Counted from the first letter of the stretch, positions 7,108-15,859 are shown. The stretch is DNA of 31,261 bases from Pseudomonadota bacterium (GCA_023410975.1 JAEYPG010000172.1:1-31261), one strand, 5' to 3'. A program made the numbers and translations. The notes: a model not told the origin generated them from the letters alone.

Positions 7108-8393
7108 GCGGCCACCGCTCCTTCCTTCTTGAAGAGATCGCGGAACACGGGATAGATCTGCGAGGCCTCGGTGGCCTTGCGCATGGCGAAGTGCGGGTGC
7201 GCGGCCAGCAACTGGGTGTACTCCTCCCACAGGTTCTGCTCTTCCTCGGCCACCTGCACGTAGGCGTAGTAGCGGCACATCGGCAGGATCTTGTCGGACA
7301 GCAGTTCGCGGCAACGGCCGCTGTCGTGGTGCCAGTTGTCCCCGTCGCTGGCTTGTGCGCCGTAGATGTTCCAGTCGCCGCCGGCGTAGCGCTGGCGCAC
7401 GATCTCCTCCATCAGCACCAGCGCGCTGGAAACCACGGTGCCGCCGGTCTCGGTGGCGTGAAAGAAATTCTGCTCGTCCACCTCCTGCGCCTGCGTGTGG
7501 TGGCGGATGAAGACGAGTTCGATCTTCTCGTAATGCCGCGTGAGGAACAGGTAGAGCAGGATGAAGAAGCGCTTGGCCAGGTCCTTGCGCGCCTCATCCA
7601 TCGAGCCTGACACGTCCATCAGGCAGAACATCACGGCCTTGGAAGAGGGCACGGGCACGCGGACGCGGTTGCGAAAGCGCAGGTCGATCGGGTCCAAGTA
7701 CGGAATGCGCGCCAGGCGCGAGCGCAGAGCCTCGATCTGCTCCTGCAACTCTGCAATCTCGCGCTCGGCCAATGCCGGCGTGGGGTGAGGATGCGCCTGC
7801 AACTTCTGCAGCCGCTCCTCCAGTTCACGCAGCTCGCGCCGCGATTCCGACCCCAAGGCGATACGGCGCCCCAGCGCACCACGCATCGAGCGCAGCACAT
7901 GCAGGTTGTTGGGCGTACCGTCGGCGGTGAAGCCCGCGCGCTGGCTCTTCCACTCGGGCACCTCGGCGATCTGGGTGCGAACCAGGTGCGGCAGCGCCAG
8001 GTCCTCGAAGAAGACCTGCATGAACTCCTCCTTGGACAGGGTAAAGACAAAATCGTCCTCCCCCTGGCCAGAGTCGCTGGCCTGGCCGCTGCCGCTGCCT
8101 CCGCCGCCGCCGCCCTTGGGACGCTGGATGCGGTCGCCGCGCACATACTCCTGGTTGCCCGGGTGCACGATCTCGCGCACGCCGCCCTGCCCGTGGTGGA
8201 ACACCGGCTCGGAGATGTCCTTCTTCGGGATCGAGATCTCCTCGCCGCGCTCGATGTCGCGGATGCCGCGTCCGTCCACCGCGCGCTTGACCGCCTCGCG
8301 GATCTGGTCGCGGTAGCGGCGCAGGAAACGCTCGCGGTTGCCGATGGACTTGTTCTTCCCCGCGAGCCTGCGATCGATGATCTGTTGAAGCAT
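7104..8393 (-). CDS. yeaH: YeaH/YhbH family (DUF444) protein
   Basis: A 429-residue DUF444 protein. The N-terminus carries the family signature (MLQQIIDRRL, then GKNKSIGNRERFLRRYR), followed by a Gly/Ser-rich linker at residues 93-110. Residues 250-420 form a von Willebrand A-like domain with a MIDAS motif, DVSGSMDEARKD beginning at residue 260, and ETGGTVVSSAL further on. A coiled-coil-like Glu/Arg/Leu stretch covers residues 183-229. It is a conserved partner of the PrkA kinase; the molecular role is unknown. A GGGAG ribosome site precedes the ATG, 31 bp after prkA, and the stop overlaps the spoVR start. The genes are clearly one transcription unit in the order prkA, yeaH, spoVR. Confidence 0.94.
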   Translation of the reverse strand: MLQQIIDRRLAGKNKSIGNRERFLRRYRDQIREAVKRAVDGRGIRDIERGEEISIPKKDISEPVFHHGQGGVREIVHPGNQEYVRGDRIQRPKGGGGGGSGSGQASDSGQGEDDFVFTLSKEEFMQVFFEDLALPHLVRTQIAEVPEWKSQRAGFTADGTPNNLHVLRSMRGALGRRIALGSESRRELRELEERLQKLQAHPHPTPALAEREIAELQEQIEALRSRLARIPYLDPIDLRFRNRVRVPVPSSKAVMFCLMDVSGSMDEARKDLAKRFFILLYLFLTRHYEKIELVFIRHHTQAQEVDEQNFFHATETGGTVVSSALVLMEEIVRQRYAGGDWNIYGAQASDGDNWHHDSGRCRELLSDKILPMCRYYAYVQVAEEEQNLWEEYTQLLAAHPHFAMRKATEASQIYPVFRDLFKKEGAVAA

Positions 8394-8424
8394 GACGTCT
8401 CCCGTCGGTGCGTGGGGCTCGGGT

Positions 8425-10347
8425 TCAGCTGCTCTTGCGCACGCGCAGGTACCACTCGCACAGCAACCGCACCTGCTTGGGCGTATAGCCCTTCTGCACC
8501 ATGCGCGTGACGAAGTCCTCGTGCTTCTTGGCTTCGTCGGCGCTGGCCTTGGCGTTGAAGCTGATGACCGGCAACAACTCCTCGGTGTTGCTGAACATCT
8601 TCTTCTCGATCACGGTGCGCAGCTTCTCGTAGCTGGTCCACACCGGGTTCTTGCCCTGGTTGTTGGCACGCGCACGCAGCACGAAGTTGACGATCTCGTT
8701 GCGGAAGTCCTTGGGATTGGCAATGCCCGCGGGCTTCTCGATCTTCTCCAGCTCCGCGTTGAGCGAGGCGCGATCGAACACCTCGCCGGTGTCGGTGTCG
8801 CGGTACTCGTGGTCCTGGATCCAGTAATCGGCGTAGGTGACGTAGCGGTCGAAGATGTTCTGCCCGTACTCGCTGTAGCTTTCCAGGTAGGCGGTCTGGA
8901 TCTCCTTGCCGATGAACTCCGCGTAGCGCGGCGCCAGCTGTTCCTTGATGAAACCGATGTATTTCTGCTCCAGCTCGGCCGGGAACTGTTCCCGCTCGAT
9001 CTGCTGCTCCAACACGTACATCAGGTGCACCGGGTTGGCCGCCACCTCGGTGGAGTCAAAGTTGAAGACCTTGGAAATGATTTTGAAAGCGAAGCGCGTG
9101 CTGATGCCGCTCATGCCTTCGTCCACGCCAGCGTAGTCGCGGTACTCCTGGTAGCTCTTGGCACGCGGGTCGGTGTCCTTGAGGTTCTCGCCGTCGTAGA
9201 CCTGCATCTTGCTGAAGAGACTGGAGTTCTCGGGCTCCTTCAGCCGCGTGAGCGCCGCGAACTGGCTCATCATCTTGAGCGTGCCTGGCGCGCAGGTGGC
9301 CTCGGCCAGCGAGGAGTTGCGGATGAGCTTCTCGTAGATCTTGACCTCTTCGCTCACGCGCAGGCAGTACGGCACCTTGACGATGTAGATGCGGTCCAGG
9401 AAGGCCTCGTTGTTCTTGTTGTTGCGGAAAGCCTTCCACTCGCTCTCGTTGCTGTGCGCCAGCACCACGCCATCAAAGGGAATCGCGCCGAAGCCCTCGG
9501 TGCCCTTGAAGTTGCCTTCTTGCGTGGCCGTGAGCAGCGGGTGCAGCACCTTGATGGGCGCCTTGAACATTTCCACGAATTCCAGCAGCCCCTGGTTGGC
9601 CAGGCACAGGCCGCCCGAGTAGCTGTAGGCGTCTGGGTCGTCCTGGGCATAGGTTTCGAGCTTGCGGATGTCGACCTTGCCCACCAGCGCACTGATGTCC
9701 TGGTTGTTCTCGTCGCCAGGCTCAGTCTTGGCGATGCCAATCTGCTTGAGGATCGACGGATGGCGCTTGACGACGCGGAACTTGCGGATATCGCCGCCAA
9801 ACTCTTCCAGCCGCTTGACGGCCCAGGGCGAGAGCACGCGGTTGAGGTAACGGCGCGGAATGCCGTATTCCTTTTCCAGGATCGGGCCGTCCTCCACCGC
9901 ATCGAACAGGCCCAGCGGGCTCTCATTCACCGGAGAGCCCTTGATGGCATAGAAGGGCACCTCCTGCATGAGCTGCTTCAGGCGCTCGGCAATGGAACTC
10001 TTGCCACCGCCCACCGGACCCAGCAGATAAAGGATCTGCTTTTTCTCTTCCAGCCCCTGCGCGGCATGGCGGAAGTAAGAGACCACCTGCTCGATCGAGT
10101 CCTCCATGCCGTAGAACTCGGCAAAGGCAGGGTAAATCTTGATGATCTTGTTGGCGAAGATGCGCGACAGGCGCGGGTCGTTGCGCGTGTCAACCATCTG
10201 CGGGTCCCCGATGGCCTTGAGCATGCGCTCGGCCGCAGTGGCGTAGGCCAACGGGTTGCGCTTGCACTCCGCGAGGTATTCCTCCAGAGAGAGCTCTTCC
10301 TCGCGGGTGCGTTCGTAACGGGCGGCGAAGCTGCTGATCACGTCCAT
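8425..10347 (-). CDS. prkA: PrkA serine protein kinase (YeaG-like)
   Basis: A 640-residue PrkA/YeaG-family protein, nearly identical in length to E. coli YeaG (644). The N-terminal two thirds form an AAA+ ATPase-like domain with the Walker A motif GPVGGGKS at residues 110-117. The C-terminal part is the family's kinase-like region. In E. coli it autophosphorylates and supports survival of nitrogen starvation; in Bacillus it affects sporulation. The start at 10347 is fixed by an excellent AGGAGGT at 10350-10356; the frame remains open upstream from a TTG at 10503 but that stretch is the 5' leader. It is first gene of the prkA-yeaH-spoVR operon. A sigma-54-type promoter lies about 200 bp upstream, which fits the known RpoN/NtrC dependence of yeaGH in enterics. 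Confidence 0.95.
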   Translation of the reverse strand: MDVISSFAARYERTREEELSLEEYLAECKRNPLAYATAAERMLKAIGDPQMVDTRNDPRLSRIFANKIIKIYPAFAEFYGMEDSIEQVVSYFRHAAQGLEEKKQILYLLGPVGGGKSSIAERLKQLMQEVPFYAIKGSPVNESPLGLFDAVEDGPILEKEYGIPRRYLNRVLSPWAVKRLEEFGGDIRKFRVVKRHPSILKQIGIAKTEPGDENNQDISALVGKVDIRKLETYAQDDPDAYSYSGGLCLANQGLLEFVEMFKAPIKVLHPLLTATQEGNFKGTEGFGAIPFDGVVLAHSNESEWKAFRNNKNNEAFLDRIYIVKVPYCLRVSEEVKIYEKLIRNSSLAEATCAPGTLKMMSQFAALTRLKEPENSSLFSKMQVYDGENLKDTDPRAKSYQEYRDYAGVDEGMSGISTRFAFKIISKVFNFDSTEVAANPVHLMYVLEQQIEREQFPAELEQKYIGFIKEQLAPRYAEFIGKEIQTAYLESYSEYGQNIFDRYVTYADYWIQDHEYRDTDTGEVFDRASLNAELEKIEKPAGIANPKDFRNEIVNFVLRARANNQGKNPVWTSYEKLRTVIEKKMFSNTEELLPVISFNAKASADEAKKHEDFVTRMVQKGYTPKQVRLLCEWYLRVRKSS

Positions 10348-10853
10348 GGGACCTCCTTGAATGGAAGACGCACACAGGCGGTAGCCGGCCGCCAGAGCGT
10401 CTGGGAAGTTCTGATGAAGTCCCGGCTGTACGGGCCCGGGCGCCATCAGAGCTTTCCGGTCTTCAGCGTGTGGCTTGCGTGATCGTCCCTCCAGGGGAGC
10501 CAAAGTCAGCGCGATTCACCAGGCGGGTCTTTTGACAACGCCTACCTCACCCTCAGCAAGGACCGTGCCCCGTTTGGTCCTTGAATTCCGGTGCCGGTCC
10601 GGCGTGCCCGCATGAAGCATTTCAATGATGCTGCCTTGATATGGGCTGACACGCACGCCAGGCAGCCATCGCGTTACATCCAAACCCGTGCTCCGGTTCA
10701 TTCGTTCACATTTCGAAGGGCCTAGTTCTGAGGGCTTTCCCGCATTTCGGGCTGCCCTTCTTTTCACGCCAACGCTACCGGCTGGTCTATAGCCCCTGTG
10801 CCGTCGTTGCATTGATAGGCGATGCTCCAGACAGCGCTGGCTACTCTGTCTCC
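10348..10853. other. divergent regulatory region prkA / otsB
   Basis: A stretch of 506 bp without a credible gene. Small minus-strand frames here have coding-unlike composition. It contains the prkA ribosome site, a sigma-54 promoter match at 10555-10570 reading toward prkA, and by geometry the enhancer region for it (10600-10800). AGCAT-N7-ATGCT at about 10617-10632 is an imperfect inverted repeat. No clear NtrC box or otsB promoter could be fixed. Confidence 0.6.
10555..10570 (-). promoter_or_regulatory. sigma-54 (RpoN) promoter of prkA operon
   Basis: On the minus strand the bases read GGGCACG-GTCC-TTGCT, against the consensus TGGCACG-N4-TTGCW. The invariant -24 GG and -12 GC doublets are present at the exact spacing; only the first base differs. 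Transcription would start near 10545, giving a roughly 200-nt leader before the prkA ATG at 10347. The assignment to prkA is supported by RpoN control of the homologous yeaGH operon in E. coli. Confidence 0.8.
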
Positions 10854-11603
10854 ATGTCAGAACCTCCTCTGCTCACACCCGAATGTGCCGTGTTCCTGGA
10901 TTTCGACGGCACGCTGGCCGAGATCGCGCCCCATCCGCAGGCTGTGACGGTGCCTGCCGGCTTGCCTATCCACCTGGCTGCGCTGGCCGGCGCGCTGGAC
11001 GGAGCCCTGGCCATCGTCACGGGCCGGCCGATCGTCGAGATCGACCATTTCCTCGCCCCCCTGCAGTTGCCTGCCGCGGGCGTGCACGGCGCCGAGCGGC
11101 GCAATGCCAGGGGCGGCTGGCAGCGCTTGCCCATGCCGGCGCTGGACGCGGTACTGGCCCCGCTGCAAGCCTTGTGCGCCGCTCATCCCGGGCTGTTGCT
11201 GGAACGCAAATCCGTTGCCGTGGCCCTGCATTACCGCTTGGCGCCAGCACTGGAAGCCGAATGCCTGGCGGCCATGACCCGGGCCTTGGAACAGTTGCCA
11301 GACATGGCCCTCATGCGCGGCAAGCAAGTGCTTGAACTCAAGCCGCGCGCTGCGGGCAAGGACGCCGCCGTGCACGCTTTCCTGTCCGAAACACCGTTCC
11401 ACGGACGGCGACCCTGGTTTTTTGGCGATGACGTGACCGACGAAGCGGCATTCGAGGCTGTGCAGTCCCTGGGAGGTATAGCCGTCAAAGTGGGCGAAGG
11501 AGCCAGCCGAGCCCACCACCGGGTGCAAGACCCGGCGGCGCTGCAGCGCTGGATACAGGCGTCGCTGCAGGCCCTCGGTACTCCGCCGGCCAACCTGGCC
11601 TGA
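10854..11603 (+). CDS. otsB: trehalose-6-phosphate phosphatase
   Basis: A 249-residue HAD-superfamily phosphatase, slightly shorter than E. coli OtsB (266), that dephosphorylates trehalose 6-phosphate to trehalose. Motif I is FLDFDGTLAEI with nucleophile Asp16 and acid/base Asp18. Motif II is IVTGRP (residues 54-59), and motif IV is FFGDDVTDEAAF (189-200), typical of T6P phosphatases. The cap-domain segment GVHGAERR is also recognisable. The ATG at 10854 was chosen; it lacks a strong ribosome site, and an in-frame TTG at 10812 would add 14 residues. It precedes otsA on the same strand, but separated by 325 bp, so the two may not be tightly co-transcribed. Confidence 0.92.
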   Translation: MSEPPLLTPECAVFLDFDGTLAEIAPHPQAVTVPAGLPIHLAALAGALDGALAIVTGRPIVEIDHFLAPLQLPAAGVHGAERRNARGGWQRLPMPALDAVLAPLQALCAAHPGLLLERKSVAVALHYRLAPALEAECLAAMTRALEQLPDMALMRGKQVLELKPRAAGKDAAVHAFLSETPFHGRRPWFFGDDVTDEAAFEAVQSLGGIAVKVGEGASRAHHRVQDPAALQRWIQASLQALGTPPANLA

Positions 11604-11890
11604 ACCCGATTCAAGGGTTTGATCCCGGCACATGCGGCTAGCCGCGCATGCCCCTTGCTCCAAGCGGCCCGATGTTGCAACCGATCCGGGCCCACTGCAC
11701 CACTTCGGGGGCAGTTTGCCCGCAGACGGTGCCTGTAGCGGCAAACGCAACGGGGTAGTCCTTCACAGTCCGGCTCCTGGCGCGCGTCCACAGCCGACGG
11801 CTGGCGTATTCCAACAAGGCACGCGCCCTGCCCTGCGCGCCTGACAGGCTCGCGATGCCCATCCAGGCACGGCGGGGATTTCCATGAAGC
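11604..11890. other. spacer between otsB and otsA
   Basis: Together with the hairpin below, 325 bp separate the two trehalose genes. A minus-strand frame covers about 11638-11900 but has no start, motif or family I recognise. It could be a gene relic or the place of a lost third gene, which is speculative. No terminator with a T run is visible. Confidence 0.4.
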
Positions 11891-11909
11891 GGTGCGCTCG
11901 GAGCGCACC
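11891..11909 (+). promoter_or_regulatory. stem-loop abutting the otsA ribosome site
   Basis: GGTGCGCT at 11891-11898 pairs perfectly with AGCGCACC at 11902-11909 (3-nt loop). The likely ribosome site AGGAG begins at 11911, two bases further. The position suggests an influence on otsA translation or mRNA stability, with no direct evidence. Confidence 0.45.
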
Positions 11910-11928
11910 TAGGAGCAGGTGATTCGAG

Positions 11929-13311
11929 ATGCCGCGACTGGTCGTCGTTTCCAACCGCGTGGCCGATCCACGCAAGACTGCCGCCGGCGGCCTCGCGGTG
12001 GCGCTGGGCGAAGCGCTCAATGCCACCGGCGGACTGTGGTTCGGCTGGAGCGGCAACATCGTCGAACGAACCGAGGGCGGGGCCCAGGGCCAGACCCAGC
12101 TCCATATGCAGCGGGCCGGCGACGTCACGCTGGCAACCGTGGATCTCAGCCGTGAAGACCACGATGCCTATTACCTTGGCTATTCCAACGGCGTGCTGTG
12201 GCCGGTGTTCCATTACCGGCTGGATCTGGCGGACTTCGACGCCGGCTACATCGGCGGTTACCGGCGCGTGAACCGCATGTTCGCGCAGCAGCTGCTGCCC
12301 TTGCTGCGGCCGGACGATGTGATCTGGGTCCATGACTACCATCTCATCCCGCTGGCCGAGGAACTGCGCACGCTGGGCTGCCGCCAGCGTATCGGCTTCT
12401 TCCTGCACATCCCGGTGCCGCCGCCGCTGATCATGGCGGCCATTCCGGCGCACGAGTGGCTCATCCGTGCCCTCTTCGCCTACGACCTGCTCGGGCTGCA
12501 GAGCCAGACCGACCTCAGCCATTTCGCCCGCTATGTCTACACCGAGGCCCAGGCCGAGCAGGTGGCCGATGGCCGCTTCAACGCCTTCGGACGCCAGTTG
12601 CAGGTCCAGGCCTTCCCGATCGGCATTGACGTGGACGAATTCGCCGCGCTGGCCGAAGGCCGTGAAGCCCAGGAGACGCTGGCCACGATGCGCGAGCAGT
12701 ACGCCAAGCGCCGCCTGTTGGTGGGCGTGGACCGCCTCGACTACTCCAAGGGCCTGCCACAGCGCCTGCGCGCCATGCGCAGCCTGCTGCAGCGCTATCC
12801 GGGCAACTGCAACAGCGCCACACTGATCCAGATCGCCTCGCCTTCGCGCGAGACGGTGGGCGCCTACAACGACCTGCGGCGCCAGCTCGAAGGCTTGTGC
12901 GGCTCCATCAACGGCAACTTCGGCGAGCTCGACTGGATGCCCATCCGCTACATCCACCGCACGGTGGCCCGCAAGCGGCTGCCCGGCCTCTACCGCGCCA
13001 GCCGCGTGGCACTGGTGACGCCGCTGCGCGACGGCATGAACCTGGTCGCCAAGGAGTTCATCGCCGCACAGGACCCTGCCGATCCAGGCGTGCTGGTGCT
13101 GTCACGCTTCGCCGGCGCCGCGGAGCAGTTGCGCGACGCGCTGCTGGTCAATCCCTACGACAGCGACGGCACGGCCGACGCCATCCAGCACGCGCTGCAC
13201 ATGCCGCTGGAGGAGCGCCAGGCACGCCACGAGCGGCTGCTGGCCAACATCCGCGAGTTCGACGTGCACTGGTGGCAGCGCAGCTTCCTGGAGGCCTTGC
13301 AGCAGTCGTAG
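11929..13311 (+). CDS. otsA: trehalose-6-phosphate synthase
   Basis: A 460-residue GT20-family glycosyltransferase joining UDP-glucose (or a related nucleotide sugar) to glucose 6-phosphate. It begins with the canonical MPRLVVVSNRV and the substrate-binding AAGGLAVAL (residues 18-26). The acceptor-site HDYHLIPLAEEL starts at residue 135 and the donor-site DRLDYSKGLPQRL at 268, followed by TPLRDGMNLVAKEF in the C-terminal lobe. Length and motifs match OtsA. AGGAG at 11911-11915 lies 13 bp before the ATG, slightly far, with a hairpin next to it. It ends convergently with parB, and two overlapping hairpins lie in between. With otsB it completes the two-step trehalose pathway for osmotic and general stress. 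Confidence 0.95.
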   Translation: MPRLVVVSNRVADPRKTAAGGLAVALGEALNATGGLWFGWSGNIVERTEGGAQGQTQLHMQRAGDVTLATVDLSREDHDAYYLGYSNGVLWPVFHYRLDLADFDAGYIGGYRRVNRMFAQQLLPLLRPDDVIWVHDYHLIPLAEELRTLGCRQRIGFFLHIPVPPPLIMAAIPAHEWLIRALFAYDLLGLQSQTDLSHFARYVYTEAQAEQVADGRFNAFGRQLQVQAFPIGIDVDEFAALAEGREAQETLATMREQYAKRRLLVGVDRLDYSKGLPQRLRAMRSLLQRYPGNCNSATLIQIASPSRETVGAYNDLRRQLEGLCGSINGNFGELDWMPIRYIHRTVARKRLPGLYRASRVALVTPLRDGMNLVAKEFIAAQDPADPGVLVLSRFAGAAEQLRDALLVNPYDSDGTADAIQHALHMPLEERQARHERLLANIREFDVHWWQRSFLEALQQS

Positions 13312-13333
13312 TGCCCCACCGTCCTCCAAACAA

Positions 13334-13383
13334 AAATCCCGAGCCAGAGCAACGGCACGGGATTTATTCAGTACGCTGAATAA
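13334..13383. terminator. double hairpin between convergent otsA and parB
   Basis: Hairpin one pairs AAATCCCG (13334-13341) with CGGGATTT (13358-13365) across 16 nt; on the minus strand it is followed by TTGTTTGG, giving a usable U tract after parB. Hairpin two pairs TTATTCAG (13364-13371) with CTGAATAA (13376-13383) around a TACG loop. They overlap by two bases and likely end transcription from both sides. Confidence 0.7.
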
Positions 13384-13398
13384 TTCACAGCTTGGTCG

Positions 13399-14280
13399 CT
13401 ACGCTTCTTTCACGCCCAGCTTGTCCAGCAGTCCGTTGAGTTCGTCCAACGAGCTGAAGGCAATGGCAATCTCGCCCTTTTCGCCGTTCATCGTCTTGCG
13501 GCGGATGCGGATTTCCACCGCGGCGGTGAGTGCATCGGCCAGCAGCTCCTCAATGCGCTGCAAGTCGCGCGACTTGTCCTGCGGTGCCTGTGGGCCCGGC
13601 TTGGGCTTGGTCGGCGCTGCTTGACGGGCCACCAGCTTTTCCGCCTCGCGCACCGAGAGCTTGCGCGCCACGATCTCGTTGGCGTGCAAGATTTGCTGCG
13701 CTGGCTCCACCGCCAGCAGCGCACGCGCATGCCCCATGTCCAGGTCGCCCGCCATCAGCATCTGCTGCACCTGCGGGCACAGGTTGAGCAGGCGCAGCAG
13801 GTTGCTGGCCGCACTGCGCGAGCGGCCGACGGCACGCGCGGCCTGCTCGTGTGTGAGGTTGAACTCGGTGACCAGGCGCTGCAGCCCTTGGGCTTCTTCC
13901 AGCGGGTTCAGGTCCTCGCGCTGGATGTTCTCGATCAGCGCCATCACGGCCGCCGACTCGTCAGGCACCTCGCGCACCAGCACCGGTACCTCGTCCAGCC
14001 CGGCAATCCGGGCCGCGCGGCTGCGGCGTTCGCCGGCGATGATCTCGTAGCGCCCCTCCTGCGCGGGCCGTACCAGGATCGGCTGCATGACGCCCTGGCT
14101 CTTGATGCTTTCGGCCAACTCGTAGAGCGAGCCCTCGTCCATGCGCGTGCGCGGCTGATACCGGCCGGGCAGCAGCAGGTCCAGCTTCAACGCCGACGGC
14201 GGCGCCTCGGGCACCTCCACGCGCGGCCCGAGCAGTGCTTCCAGGCCCAGACCAAGGCCCTTGGGTTTCTTCGTCACCAT
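13399..14280 (-). CDS. parB: chromosome partitioning protein ParB
   Basis: A 293-residue ParB/Spo0J-family CTPase clamp that binds parS and spreads on neighbouring DNA to drive origin segregation. It begins with the short ParA-interacting-type tail (KKPKGLGLGLEALLG). The CTP-binding box GERRSRAA is at residues 83-90 and ENIQREDLNPLEEA at 117-130. The helix-turn-helix DNA-binding domain covers roughly 144-165, and a C-terminal dimerisation domain follows an Ala/Pro/Lys linker (about 219-240). The ATG at 14280 overlaps the end of the upstream hydrolase by 7 bp, so the two are probably co-transcribed. Its cognate parS sites are about 3-4 kb away at 17469-18636. Unusually, parA is not adjacent: argC on the other strand lies between. 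Confidence 0.96.
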   Translation of the reverse strand: MVTKKPKGLGLGLEALLGPRVEVPEAPPSALKLDLLLPGRYQPRTRMDEGSLYELAESIKSQGVMQPILVRPAQEGRYEIIAGERRSRAARIAGLDEVPVLVREVPDESAAVMALIENIQREDLNPLEEAQGLQRLVTEFNLTHEQAARAVGRSRSAASNLLRLLNLCPQVQQMLMAGDLDMGHARALLAVEPAQQILHANEIVARKLSVREAEKLVARQAAPTKPKPGPQAPQDKSRDLQRIEELLADALTAAVEIRIRRKTMNGEKGEIAIAFSSLDELNGLLDKLGVKEA

Positions 14281-14843
14281 GGCGCGATTGTCGGTGATAG
14301 GCCCCCTGCCAATGCCACCCGGCGCAACAGTTCGAGACCTTGTGCCCAGTCGCCCAGGCCCGATTCGGCATTGATATGGCCGGCATTCCCCACGCTCACC
14401 AGCTCGGCACCCCAGTCCGCCGCCATGCCTGCGGCCCGGGCCGGAGCGCAGAAAGGGTCATCGCTGCTCGCGACGGCGAGCGCCGCGAAAGGCAGGCGCC
14501 GGCGCACCATGGGACGCCAGGAATACAGATTGGGTGGCATGTCCTCGCGCTCCACGTCGGGCGGGGCTACCAGCAGCGCACCGGCCACTCGCTGCGTGTG
14601 TTGCGAATGCGCAGCCCAGGCCGCCACCAGTTGGCAACCGAGGCTGTGTGCGGCCAGCAGCAGCGGGCCACGCGCCTGCAGCACCTTCTCTTCCAATTGC
14701 GCCATCCAGTCGCCGCGGCGGGGCCACAGCCAGTCGTCCTGCTGCACGCGCGTGAAACCGTGGCACTGCTCCCAGCGGCTTTGCCAATGATCGGGGCCGG
14801 AGTCCTGCCAACCGGGCAGGAGCAGCACTTGCAAGTCATCCAT
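14274..14843 (-). CDS. RBBP9/YdeN family alpha/beta hydrolase
   Basis: A 189-residue serine hydrolase of the RBBP9/YdeN type. It opens with VLLLPGWQDSGPDHWQS, the family's oxyanion-loop signature. Ser67 in AAHSLGC is the likely nucleophile. Asp129 in SSDDPF and His156 in NAGHIN complete the triad. The substrate is unknown; family members act on small esters. The ATG at 14843 starts right at the VLLLPGW segment. It overlaps the parB start by 7 bp, which implies a shared mRNA with parB, and is divergent from argC with only 47 bp between start codons. Confidence 0.9.
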   Translation of the reverse strand: MDDLQVLLLPGWQDSGPDHWQSRWEQCHGFTRVQQDDWLWPRRGDWMAQLEEKVLQARGPLLLAAHSLGCQLVAAWAAHSQHTQRVAGALLVAPPDVEREDMPPNLYSWRPMVRRRLPFAALAVASSDDPFCAPARAAGMAADWGAELVSVGNAGHINAESGLGDWAQGLELLRRVALAGGLSPTIAPW

Positions 14844-14890
14844 GGGGCTTGGCTTATCCTTTTACGTTTGCTCGAAGTAGAGAGGCGAAG

Positions 14891-15832
14891 ATGAAACATA
14901 CCGTGTTCGTGGACGGGCAGGAGGGCACCACTGGCCTGCGCATCCATGAGTACCTGGCGCAGCGCGACGACATCGAGCTGCTGCGCATCGACCCGGACAA
15001 GCGCAAGGATCCGGCCGAGCGTGCCAGGTTGCTCGACGCTGCCGAAGTGTCCTTCCTGTGCCTGCCCGATGCAGCCTCGCGCGAGGCCGCCGCGCTGGTG
15101 CGCAACCCCAATGCCTGCCTGATCGACGCCAGCACTGCACACCGCACCGCGCCGGGCTGGGTTTTCGGCCTGCCGGAGCTGGCCAAGGGACAGCGCGAGC
15201 TGATTCGCCAGTCCAAGCGCATCTCCAACCCGGGCTGCCACTCCACGGCCTTCATCCTGCTGCTGCGCCCGCTGATCGATGCCGGCCTCGTGGCACCGAC
15301 GCTGCCGCTGTCGGCCACCTCGCTCACCGGCTACTCGGGTGGCGGCAAGACCATGATTGCGGACTACGAAGGCAGCGGGAATCCCAAGCTGGCCTCGCCC
15401 CGGCCCTATGGCCTGACGCTGGCGCACAAGCACCTTCCCGAGATGACCGCGCACACCGGCCTGCAGGTAGCGCCTGTGTTCATGCCAGTGGTGGGCCCGT
15501 TCCTGAAGGGTCTGGCGGTGAGCGTGCCGCTGCATTTCTCGCAGCTCGCCTCTGGCACCGATGCCCAGCGCCTGCATGCCGCCTACGAGGCGCATTACGC
15601 CGACGAGCGCTTCATCAAGGTATTGCCGCTGGGTGATGCCGCCAACCTGGACGGCGGCTTCTTTGACGTTCAGGCCTGCAATGACACCAACCGCGTGGAC
15701 ATTGGCGTGTTCGCCAACGACAAGCAAGCCATCGTCATGGCTCGCCTGGACAACCTGGGCAAGGGCGCCAGCGGCGCAGCCGTGCAGTCGATGAACATCC
15801 ACCTCGGCCTCGACGAAGGCCTGGGCCTTTGA
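14891..15832 (+). CDS. argC: N-acetyl-gamma-glutamyl-phosphate reductase (short type)
   Basis: A 313-residue enzyme reducing N-acetyl-glutamyl phosphate to the semialdehyde with NADPH, the third step of arginine synthesis. Length and sequence match the short AGPR class common in alpha- and betaproteobacteria. The NADP-binding start is VFVDGQEGTTGLRIHEYL, catalytic Cys116 lies in SNPGCHSTA, and the substrate-binding HKHLPEM follows at 179-185. The ATG at 14891 follows AGAGGCG; an in-frame TTG at 14849 is unlikely. It stands alone on the plus strand between the parA operon and the hydrolase-parB pair, with its own terminator. No other arg gene is nearby. Confidence 0.94.
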   Translation: MKHTVFVDGQEGTTGLRIHEYLAQRDDIELLRIDPDKRKDPAERARLLDAAEVSFLCLPDAASREAAALVRNPNACLIDASTAHRTAPGWVFGLPELAKGQRELIRQSKRISNPGCHSTAFILLLRPLIDAGLVAPTLPLSATSLTGYSGGGKTMIADYEGSGNPKLASPRPYGLTLAHKHLPEMTAHTGLQVAPVFMPVVGPFLKGLAVSVPLHFSQLASGTDAQRLHAAYEAHYADERFIKVLPLGDAANLDGGFFDVQACNDTNRVDIGVFANDKQAIVMARLDNLGKGASGAAVQSMNIHLGLDEGLGL

Positions 15833-15859
15833 AGCCTGCCGCGGCCGGCAAGCCAACCC

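Noticed and set aside
8392..10482. A 696-codon plus-strand open frame opposite prkA
   Set aside because: PrkA on the minus strand has full-length family homology, a Walker A motif and a perfect ribosome site. The opposite frame is an artefact of high GC at third positions.
10763..10793. TTCACG and CTATAG as an otsB promoter, possibly of sigma-S type
   Set aside because: The spacing (about 18) and -10 are only partly right, and the -35 is weak. Interesting for a trehalose gene but below the standard for a call.
11638..11900. A minus-strand frame between otsB and otsA as a decayed gene
   Set aside because: No family signature, start or ribosome site; it continues as shadow of otsA.
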